Source: Phymatolithon calcareum (taxonomy: Eukaryota > Rhodophyta > Florideophyceae > Hapalidiales). Taken from it: a DNA stretch of 64,000 nt. The position numbers and the translations under genes were made by a program. Shown here piece by piece: positions 10,992-19,770 of the stretch (position 1 is its first letter; every line of letters begins with the position of its first letter). Under the pieces are notes generated by a model. That model did not search any database, had not been told where the DNA came from, and saw only the letters and a program-made list of their open reading frames with translations. The DNA lies in the NCBI GenBank assembly GCA_977006965.1, contig OZ345377.1, forward strand, positions 1,178,001-1,242,000, in the 5' to 3' direction.

Positions 10992-11030
10992 GATTCGAAA
11001 GCTCAACTATCAAGTCATGGCTCTTGCTCG
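10978..11030. repeat. Inverted repeat with 16-bp arms over the RING gene start
   Basis: The left arm CGAGCAAGAGCCATGA (10978-10993) and its exact reverse complement (11015-11030) flank a 21-nt spacer. The left arm contains the start codon of the reverse-strand RING gene, so both its mRNA leader and the DNA could fold at the start site. It may also mark a small inverted duplication that brought a second copy of the start region. Confidence 0.75.
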
Positions 11031-11099
11031 TCATTATGTTGCATTTATACATATTGATTCTGTTGCACCTTTCCAAGAGTCACATGTCAGCAAAGCATT

Positions 11100-11700
11100 T
11101 TATGCCCGCAGTAATTATTATGTGTCCGCGCGGAATTTTTTGTCAGCACCAAGACGGGGCCGTCTTCGTGCTGGCAAAGGAAAATTCTGTAAATATTTTA
11201 AAGAAAGCAATGTTGCTCCGGGTGTAGCAGGGACGAATCCGGGCGGAAATTTACCTTTGGCAGCGCCAAGACGGCCTCGCATTCGTGCTCACAAAGGAAA
11301 AGTCTCTAAATGATTTCAAGACAGCAACGTAGCTTTGGCTGTACAGGGGTGAAGCCGCGCGGATTTTTCCTTTATCAGCACGAAGACGGGGCACTCCTCG
11401 TGCTGATAAAGGAAATTTCGCTAAATGATTTCACGGCAGCACTGTAGCTGTGGGTGTTTCAGGGGTGTATCCGCGCGGAAATTTTGCTTTGTCAGCACGA
11501 AGACGGCCCCTTGTTCATGCCGACAAATGAAAAGTCTCTTAATTATTTCAAGTCAGCACTATAGCTGTGAGTGTAGAAGGGGTGAATCTGCACAGAAACT
11601 TTTGCGTGTCAGCGGGAAGACGTCGTCATCTTCGTGCTGACAAAGGAAAATTATCTAAGTGATTTATAGACACTACTGTAGTTATGGGTGTGGTAGGGTG
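11100..11700 (+). repeat. Tandem repeat: five units of about 116 bp, each with an internal hairpin
   Basis: The landmark CCGCGCGG, or a variant of it, recurs at 11126, 11239, 11355, 11471 and 11588, spacings 113-117 bp. Each unit reads in order: the landmark, AAATTTTCCTTTGTCAGCACGAA or a variant, a short GC-rich loop, the inverse TTCGTGCTGACAAAGGAAA, then TCTCTAAATGATTTCAAG and a CAGCACTGTAGCTGTGGGTGT segment. Each unit therefore holds a stem of roughly 15 bp. The units have diverged by substitutions and small indels. Short frames across it are accidental. It may be a minisatellite or the subterminal repeats of a DNA transposon. Confidence 0.85.
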
Positions 11701-12600
11701 TATATATATATGCTCCGACTATATCGTAGATGTAGATGGTAGGGTTTGCAAGCGGCATAGACTTCTTCCAAATTTCTCACATTTACTCTGGCTGGGGCAT
11801 TGACCCCACCGAATTATAAGTTGTACCATCTCATGGACCACAGGTTTTGGCTCCTTGGTTTTCCCAGGAGATGCTATGTTGCTACATCTGTTTGCGTTGT
11901 ATGCAAGAGTCTTTTAAAAGAGAAGCGGCATTAGCATACATACGCATATGGGACATACGCACCCCACTTGGAACTGTCCCACAGGCCTCTCTTCGACGTG
12001 AAATTTTTGTTGCAATGAAGTTTGCTTGAGCTGCGAACATCTAGAGAAGCTTAGCGAGGGCCTAGGCTATTGCAGGTTCCACTGATGGCAGAGTCGCTAA
12101 ATAGATGAACGCGTTCATGTTTCTGTGGATGGAAATTGCCCTCCTCAGCTCCAGCCTCTAACATTTCAGCTCAGCGCTGCGGTTGATCCACGAGCTCCCA
12201 AAATTTACCAATGTAGACACATCTCCTTTCTCTTCACATCGCCTTGATATGTGTTGAACAGTAATAGAAAATCTGGCGTGATGTATTCACAGGAACGAGT
12301 CACAACAAGGAATGGGGTATATTGCCATGACTCACACCTTTTGTCTTCACAACCCTGCGAGGTTGTGATAACCTACCATGGGAACACATGTGTAATGTGG
12401 TATTTTGGAGAACATCGTAGCCTGCGCCACTTCCAATACAATACTTAAGGATGTATTCATCGTTGCAAAGGCCATACGGTGTGTACAATTACATTGGCAA
12501 ACTGACGTCGCTGTGCGTCTGTCTTTACGTCCAGCAGGAGCTAGTGGACCAATCGCCAGTGTCAGCTCGTAAACCAAACTTCAAGTATTAGCTCGTGAAA
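11701..12600. other. No gene seen
   Basis: Only short overlapping frames are present. A brief TATATATATA tract occurs at about 11701-11711. I see nothing else to report. Confidence 0.4.
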
Positions 12601-12990
12601 TCAATCGCAAGTATTAGATCGATAAGATTCTTTCTCGAAATAACTGAGGATAACTTGCAATGTTTTTGAAAACTTCGTTGTCTGCTGGGGACACGAAAGG
12701 TGGCGAGTCGGAGAACCAGAAGTCGGAGCAGAAATCTTTGCGTTTTGCGATGAAGATTGGCGACGTTGATTACTGTAAGAAGGATTTTGCGGTAATGAAC
12801 TTTGCCCCGGTCGGCTCGGTCCGGGCTGACGAACAGCTAAAGCACCTACATAAGCTTTTCCGGCTTCTTCGCTAATAATATTAACAGCCCTAATGCTACT
12901 GTTCTCCACCAACTGCGAAATAAGGACCCATTTTACTCGAAATAAAGTGCTTTTCCAACGATTAATCTGCTTGACGATTGAATCCTGCAC
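12601..12990 (-). CDS. Possible exon of an unrecognised gene
   Basis: A 129-codon reverse-strand frame opens after TAG near 13000 and has no ATG near its start. The sequence just upstream (GATAGTATAGGACAGTGCAG) could be an intron acceptor. The translation is basic and Ser/Gln/Pro-rich in the second half (QNPSYSNQRRQSSSQNAK) with an amphipathic first half (KWVLISQLVENSSIRAVNII). No domain was recognised. It may be a terminal exon or transposon debris. Confidence 0.25.
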   Translation of the reverse strand: MQDSIVKQINRWKSTLFRVKWVLISQLVENSSIRAVNIISEEAGKAYVGALAVRQPGPSRPGQSSLPQNPSYSNQRRQSSSQNAKISAPTSGSPTRHLSCPQQTTKFSKTLQVILSYFEKESYRSNTCD

Positions 12991-13107
12991 TGTCCTATAC
13001 TATCTGCAACACTCTGGCAGACTTGCTAATGCAGTTGATTTGGCATGCATTAATGGCCAGACCAGTCGGCGGGGGTCTACTTATAGCGGCACGGGAAGTC
13101 CTGCTTT

Positions 13108-13293
13108 TTAATTAAGCTCAACGTTTGCGTTCGTTGGAGGAAAAGTTGGCATCTTGAAGGCGGTAAAAGCGATACTCCCAAAGCAGAACACGACCGCCAT
13201 GTGCGAAAGCGAATTTCTTCTTGGCATAGGAGCAGTAGAGCCAATTGGAACGTAACCCTCAAGCAATACGCCGGCTATTGAAAGTTCATGCAT
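13108..13293 (-). CDS. Possible small membrane protein (61 aa)
   Basis: An ATG-started reverse-strand frame of 61 codons ends in a hydrophobic stretch (HMAVVFCFGSIAFTAF) followed by a short polar tail ending NANVELN. Size and layout resemble small organelle-membrane subunits, but I cannot name a family. It lies 140 bp beyond the 3' end of the large transposase gene. The frame could also be a chance ORF. Confidence 0.3.
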   Translation of the reverse strand: MHELSIAGVLLEGYVPIGSTAPMPRRNSLSHMAVVFCFGSIAFTAFKMPTFPPTNANVELN

Positions 13294-13435
13294 AATATTT
13301 CTTTACGAATTGCAATGGTTGGGACTACTATAGTTTCGGTACAGAACTTTCGCAAGTTCGCACACAATCATCGATTATTTGACGAAGACATATAAAAACA
13401 ACTGAGGGGAGAATGTATTTTCTAAATGAACATGG

Positions 13436-16400
13436 CTATCCTGATCGGGGAGGAAATCCGTTTCGACGGGTTATTAGGATGAATTTTGAGCCTCGTAATG
13501 GTGAGGCTCCGGCACAGTGTTGAATAACCCCCTGAGAAACGTTTAACTGACAGGTTGACGGGAAGCAAACATGCATCTCAGGAACTGGTCGTGTGTACCG
13601 ATCCAATTCAAGTAAAGAAAGATTTGACACGTCGGGCAGGTGAAAAATGGGTTTTCCATGAAAAATCTCCTCCGGTACGCGCGCACAAGGAGTCACGGCT
13701 GCAAAAACTTTTTCATAGTTATTTGCATTCCCAAGCGCGAAAAGCGTTTGCACACACCAGAGAGAAGGAGCATCCGGGTGCGGAAGGTTGAGGCCTCTGC
13801 GGAGTACATAGGGAAAGTGATGTGAACTTGTGGAGGGACCCAGTGTGACGGCTTCAATGATGGCTCCGCGGCGAATTATCGAACCTGCCACACTGTTAGA
13901 GCCCTTGATAATGACTGAGTCGGAGAATGAGACTCCGGAATGCCGTCGCAGCGCAGAAAAGCAAGTCATGACGAGATTAAGAGATGGTTGCCTGAATGGG
14001 ACAGAAGTTTCCACTGAGGTAGGTAGAACTAGCTCTATTGGTTTCTTTAGAGTCCATTTCGGAATATGCAATGGTCCGTAGCGAGCAGATAATACGGACT
14101 TTCCTTGCGTTTGCAGCTCTGATATGATACTCATTCCGGGGCCGAAAGTGCGAGTTACTTGTTGGGTCATAGTGGAACTCACTTTGCCTGATTTTTCCAG
14201 CAGTGCCTCTCTTCCGCACAGTAGACGAAAGCAAGCTCGAACAGCTTTAATGTTTCCTTCTCGAGCTGAGATTGCAGACATGGTAAGGCGCCCCTGCCAA
14301 TCGTCGAACAAAGCACTTTGCACTGACTGTAGCTGTATATCTCTGTTGTTAGATTGGCGTATTGCTCGCTTTAACGCTTGATGGGCCTTCTCAAGCACGA
14401 GCTCGCCGAAGAGAGAGATGTTCCCGAACATTGGTAGAGATGTGTAGACAAGTTCGTATAAGCGGTGGAGATTGGGCTTATCGACCTGCTTAATCGCTTT
14501 CATGCATGAGCTGTACTCTTTTTCAAGCTCAGCTCGGCGAGATTTAGAGGTCGAGTTGTCATTAAGACGCGATAAATTTTCATCGTCCATTGTACATATA
14601 GACTCCACGGAAGCAATGTGTTTGTTGGTGATGTTCTGAATGTGTTCAATGTAAGAAGCACCACAATTGGACTCATAGGCCCTGACTTCATCAGAACCAT
14701 CACGCTCTAGCTGAGGTCGGAACCACATCTCAGTGACCAGATCATCAGAGGACTGCACAAGGTCAATAGCAGACGTACAGTTAGATGAAATATCTGAACC
14801 GCTAGAATCTGTCTCTGCTGCAGCGCAACCCATTTGAAGAGCCGGGCCAGCGACAAGAGATAGAGCATAAAGCTCTGACATAGACATAGAGAATAACGTC
14901 TTCTTCACCGGATCGATTAAACGGTTCTGTGTGGGAAGACCGCATTGGGCCAAAAGAGCAATCATATAGCCTTCGCAGAGGGATCGATGTATTGCAGTTG
15001 GAAGCATTTTAAAACCCAAATTTATGCAGTCCCGGATATGTCCAGTTAGCAGATGGTCAGGGGAGACAATGCACGAGCGGTAGGGGTCGAAGGAAAAAGA
15101 AATGACTGGAAGCCCATCATCTGTGTGCCAAATCGATTTGGCCGCGATTAGCAATTGAGAACGCATGGAGTGGAGGACCGTGTTTGCTGAAGTCAAATTT
15201 GATTTCATACCAAGTAGTCTCAATGCCTCGTGCTGTGCGTCACAATCGCGAACCGCTGTATGTGCATAGAAAGACCGCGCCATTGATAAAACAGAACCGT
15301 TCTGCCATTTTGCGGAAAATCTACTTCCCACAGTCGTAGCTGATCGTCGAACAAATCGGCATAAATGACAACATGTTGCACCGGTGTGTCCGAGAATATC
15401 CAGCGCTGCATTAATGGCGGGGGTGTCACCTAGAAATCCAACAAGGTCAAGGAATATTCTGCGCTGGGTGCCATTCGCATCAGTGTCCACAAATCCCGTG
15501 CTCATACCTTCCGCAATATCGGCAATTATTTTTGCAAGAATAACGTCGGCTTTAACTCCTGCTGGCGTTAAACTGACTATTCGCACCGCGTTAGGGCTCG
15601 ACCGTGCCTGTGTTGGCAGATTTAGGCAAAGCAGATAGACGCCATCCCCAGACACGGACCTTCCCTTTTGAATCTCGAATCCGTCCCAAAACAGCAAGAA
15701 TCTGTAGACACAGTACGGCTCGCCGGTGGACAATGTACCAAGGCTACTCACTGGCTTGAATTTCAATGGTCCCCTAGCAGCACCGTGTGCAGCTACGAGT
15801 TCCACAGATCTGACGGGCAAATACAGTTCTGAGTCGAGAAAAGGGTCACAAAACGAACTCAAAACAGCATTTCGAGATAAAAGGCTGTATACGGTTTCGT
15901 CAACAAATCTTCCACCAGGAATCCACAATATATGCCGACTGCATTCCTCGTTCTCTATCCAAAACCGTTGAACAAGAAGTAGTCTCGCCTGGCGGTCTGT
16001 GGAAGTAAGAACTGTACCTTGCGTCCGGTTTTGAAAAGATGGATTCAGCATGGCGACAATGTCCCCTGGTTTCAGCAACGGCTTCTGCCATACTCTCCAT
16101 TCATTGTCCAGAAGAGTTTTTCGTTGTTTCAATGCGGCTCTACGCGCACGGCGGGCCTCCGTCAGTATTGGAAAATTGTTTTTTCGTGGGCCAGTGGTGG
16201 TGTCATCGGAGTCCGATAATTCAATATCCCGCAAATCCGGAACATCAGGTATTTCAACATTGATGCCGTCGCCAGGCGATGTGTAGGTGATGAAGTTGAA
16301 AGACCCCGCAATTTTTCTATCCCAATCCGAGAGTAAGTGAATTCTTTTGTCAGCGAACTCGACATCATGATGTCGTTTCTCATGATGAACTGTCCAGACG

Positions 16401-17448
16401 TGACAAATAAGTCCTTCCAAGCGGACGGCTCCATATTCTTGCCTATTGGTGGCAAAACATCTACTGACTCGTTCGTCGAGGCCGTCAGAATTTATGACTG
16501 TTAGATGGAGAGTATCTCCCACTTCACCGAATCCAGTATACGCTCCCAAACAGGAAGTATAATCGACGTTGATGAAGTCCGGTTGACCATAGAACCAACG
16601 ACGCGCGGCAATAACTGGAACTACATCGATGCATTCAGAACTTAGGCCTCTAGGGGGACCATGACACACACCGCTGTCCCGATGGTAAGATAGGCTCGTG
16701 CTGCAAATCGCATCAAAAACATCAGGAGTTGCGACGTCCGCGCGGGCGTATTCGCTCGGAAGAACGACTCGAACCAACGTCTGGGGTACCTCATCTGAAC
16801 TGTACGGACGTTTTCGGACACCCGCCTTTGTCGCGTCAACGGGAACAGAGCAGTCTAAATACCTCGGAGCAAGCGAGCGAAATAAAAATGGTCGCCAAAC
16901 TCTGGCCAGTGTGCTGAAATTGGGAAGAGAGGACACGTTTCGACGTGACATGATGTCGGCATGTTCTGCGAATCTTTCTTCCATCCAGAATGCTTGTGAC
17001 GCTCTAGGCAAGCGCCAAACAGCATCTGCAAACACTCGAATGGACTGAAACTGATCCTTGGTCAGGTGGCGGCTTCCATGAGTCATGAGAAGAGACCACA
17101 GCACGCGCCAGTTTCCAATAGTTCTCACTCACCGCTCTTTCCGACATCCTGCGCGCGTTCTTCGTCTGGTAGCTCTTCTGAAATGTGCCGCTGACATTGT
17201 TCTGGAGATTGAACAACGTCTTCTCCCAGCTCATTAGAGCATTCTGGATCTTCTTCTGATCTTATTCCAGCACGAAGATTGATAGATGGGACCATAGGAG
17301 GAGAAATGGGCACGGAAATGCTTTCTGTATGCGCGCTGTGTGCATTATGCGATAATGAATCCCTTGATCCGAGTGCATGGAACGCGTTTTCCGTACTGGA
17401 AGGGAAAAGGTTCTGGCGACGTCGCCTTCGACGAGTTGAACGCTTCAT
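13436..17448 (-). CDS. Large DNA-transposon transposase (TNP2/EnSpm or Plavaka/KDZ type), two exons
   Basis: The best model joins 17448..17133 and 17025..13436, giving 1301 aa. The 107-nt intron has donor GTGAGT at 17132 and acceptor TTTGCAG at 17026. Splicing keeps the frame (split codon G|AT, Asp) and connects a charged Arg-rich N-terminal exon (MKRSTRRRRRR) to the main 3.6-kb frame, which has no ATG start of its own. The catalytic core is recognised by LFWDGFEIQK (Asp near 15684), NLPTQARSSPNAV, GFLGDTPAINAALD (Asp near 15427), the zinc-like HTGATCCHLCRF, and LVLEKAHQALK (Glu near 14392). This D..DxPA..C..C..E layout is typical of TNP2/Plavaka-like transposases. The first ATG lies only 28 bp from a Tigger-like insertion. 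I did not find terminal repeats for the parent element. The subfamily is uncertain. Confidence 0.7.
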
Positions 17449-17476
17449 TAGGAGCTCGTTGGATATTCTGAGTGTA

Positions 17477-18138
17477 CAGTCAATCCTCGATAAACGGATG
17501 GGCAATGTGGAAGGTCTAGATATCCAGTAAATCAAGGATATTCCAGAAGCAAATTCGAGTCATACATATAATGGCACACGTGTACAAACTCGACTGCACA
17601 CTGTTATTTTTTATTGAAAAAATCAGTGATTCGCCGCTGTTTCATAGAAGCAATCTTTTCGTGTCTCAAATGCATTTGTGCATGGACAACGGCGCGCACC
17701 GCTGACCGATCAGCGCTTTGCTCATCTTTGAGAATCCACTTCGTGATTGACAAAGCTTTTAGCCGCTCTTCGATGCTAGCACGAGACGGAGGGTTCGGAA
17801 AGGAACGGCGCGAGCGCGCGTGTCGGGTAGCCAAGATAGAGCGGTACAGCCATAAGCCCGGCACACCATGTGCCGCGTGGTTTCCGCCGCCACGCGTGTC
17901 CCAGTCTGTGCAGAATACTTCACACGTGTAGTACATACGCCGTGGGTCGGTATCAAAAATTTAAATCTAATTGAGGCATGTGCCGTGACGAAGCTTCAAG
18001 GAGTATTCTGAATTCGAATATTCTATACACCTTAAAAATTCGATGAATTTATGGGGATACTGTATTCGTTCCTCCAGCACGTATTCGGAAAACCGAGGAT
18101 ATTCCGATTTCGAGGATCCGTTTATCGAGGATTGACTG
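17477..18138 (-). mobile_element. Tigger/pogo-like DNA transposon, short internally deleted copy
   Basis: Perfect 23-bp terminal inverted repeats begin CAGTCAATCCTCGATAAACG at 17477 and end with the exact complement at 18138. Each is flanked by the dinucleotide TA (17475-17476 and 18139-18140), the target-site duplication of the Tc1/mariner/pogo superfamily. CAGT..CCTCG..TAA ends are characteristic of Tigger/pogo/Fot1 elements. The 662-bp body keeps only the C-terminal part of a transposase on the reverse strand. Perfect repeats and intact TA flanks point to a recent insertion, now non-autonomous. It sits immediately upstream of the first exon of the large transposase gene, so one mobile element has landed in the 5' region of another. 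Confidence 0.88.
17604..17936 (-). pseudogene. C-terminal remnant of a pogo/Tigger transposase with a PIP box
   Basis: A 110-codon frame inside the TA-flanked element ends KQRRITDFFNKK. QRRITDFF fits the PCNA-interacting consensus Q-x-x-I-x-x-F-F. Pogo-family transposases are known to end in such a PCNA-binding motif. The preceding SIEERLKALSITKWILKDE segment is a plausible transposase tail. The N-terminal DNA-binding domains and DDE core are gone, so this is a truncated remnant. The first 50 residues are likely non-native sequence joined by the internal deletion. Confidence 0.65.
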
Positions 18139-18492
18139 TAGGAGAAATCGGAAAATGGATGATGAGTTTATTGGATCTGAAGTGCCGTCCCATGTAAACC
18201 AAGTTGTACAGGCTCAAATAGCGAGAAACCCACAGTAGTTCATACTATCGGGACCATAGAATTTATATTCAGAGATAAAATGTGCTCAGAGCTCTGTGTC
18301 ACAGGCAGAACTAAGAGTGAATGTATCTGTAAGATCATAGTCTTATAGTTTTTCGAATGGTCCAAGTCTCTTTCCTCAATCATTACCCCTATTTGTCAAC
18401 AAAGACCGCCAGTACTAATTAGTCATTGCACTCCCACAGTGAAGGACTGCTTCCCAGAATCCACTCACAGCCTAGGCTGTACACCGCTTCTC

Positions 18493-19674
18493 ATGGGCGA
18501 AAGCTCGCGGTGTCCGATGGAATACTCATCGATAACAAGCCCAAACCCTTTTCGTGCTTTGGAATCTGCTTTCAGACTGCAAAGTCCTCTGCACGGAGAG
18601 CCATGTCACGACATTAAGGATCTAAGGCAGTCTCATGCTGAGCTCTCCTGCCGTGTAGACCAAGTAGCCGAAGAATGCTCTCGTTTGAAGCGGGATTTTG
18701 CAGACCGAGCGACATCGAAGGCTCACGACGACGAGGTTCGAAACGCACATTCACTCGAGAGAACCAAGCTATTTAGCGCAGTACAACTCGTTCGTACCCT
18801 AACAGGTCCCTTTTCGGAGACAAGCAATCGACACTCGAATATTACGGCGGAAAACAGTGTACAGCAGGTAATTATCAGAACCAAGGGCGTTGACTGCACT
18901 CTACAAGAGTTCCGATTGCTTGCTATGTCTTCGCTCCGCAAATCTTCATCATCCTGCAAAGTGTTCCCATCAGAATATTACACACTTCTCGCTAAATCGC
19001 AAACTGGGAGCCGATTCGAAATTGTCTATCGCTCTTTTTACGACTTATGTGAAGCGCTAGAAGTTGATGTTGCAGATAGGGAAAAGGCAATGTATAGAGA
19101 GCGCTTTACAAGTCACCAGCTGCAAGCAATTCGAGTCCTTGGTGTCGCACTTACTACACCCCAAACAACTACAGATGTACCTCGGGAGAGAGCTATACTT
19201 CTCGGACGCAGTTTTTCGGAGCGATTTCGATTGGATACCTGTCCTACACTCGTACAGAAACGCGCAATATGGTCAAGGCGAGACAATTGCTGGGAGACTG
19301 GTTTCCGATTCGAAGAAGACAAATCGCACGATTTTTTGTCGAATCTACAGGCACTCTCGAATAATGACGGTGATAGCAGCTTACCAAGTAGAACTCGCAA
19401 AAGCGACTTGAATCGTCCGTGTCCTGACAAATTTGTATTTTCTTTATCGTGGGAGCAAAGCAAGGAGAAAGGACACAAGAACTGTGGCCCTCCTACACGG
19501 GTTTGTGGTATGTTACGTGCTTTCATTCCGTCAGTTGTGGTGAGAAGCAAAATACTAACTTCAACTGTAGACAAAGCTTTTTCCACCAGAGTACGGAATG
19601 TTTACTTGAATCAGCTACTCGTGTCACCGCCTGATTCTAGCAGTGCAGGTGACAGCGATTGTGTAACTAGATGA
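18493..19674 (+). CDS. Unrecognised 393-aa protein in the mobile-element cluster
   Basis: A long forward frame is open from 18439; the first ATG is at 18493 (MGESSRCPM). It contains a likely coiled-coil stretch near its N-terminal third (DLRQSHAELSCRVDQVAEEC) and a mixed, Ser/Arg-rich remainder. No enzymatic motif or zinc finger was seen. It is divergent from the large transposase and convergent with the 653-aa gene that follows, whose 3' end is 96 bp away. It may be an accessory protein of the same transposon or an independent host gene. Its length and coding-like composition support a real gene. Confidence 0.55.
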   Translation: MGESSRCPMEYSSITSPNPFRALESAFRLQSPLHGEPCHDIKDLRQSHAELSCRVDQVAEECSRLKRDFADRATSKAHDDEVRNAHSLERTKLFSAVQLVRTLTGPFSETSNRHSNITAENSVQQVIIRTKGVDCTLQEFRLLAMSSLRKSSSSCKVFPSEYYTLLAKSQTGSRFEIVYRSFYDLCEALEVDVADREKAMYRERFTSHQLQAIRVLGVALTTPQTTTDVPRERAILLGRSFSERFRLDTCPTLVQKRAIWSRRDNCWETGFRFEEDKSHDFLSNLQALSNNDGDSSLPSRTRKSDLNRPCPDKFVFSLSWEQSKEKGHKNCGPPTRVCGMLRAFIPSVVVRSKILTSTVDKAFSTRVRNVYLNQLLVSPPDSSSAGDSDCVTR

Positions 19675-19770
19675 AATATTCCTCCCTCCACAACACCTAC
19701 ACATACAATAAACATAATCTTCAACAACATAATCGCACATCAACACAAAAAATCTTAAACATACCCGGAA

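Noticed and set aside
17128-17128. GTG at 17128 as start of the large transposase
   Set aside because: It directly follows a stop in its own frame and lies inside a GTGAGT donor; splicing from the ATG exon gives a better model.
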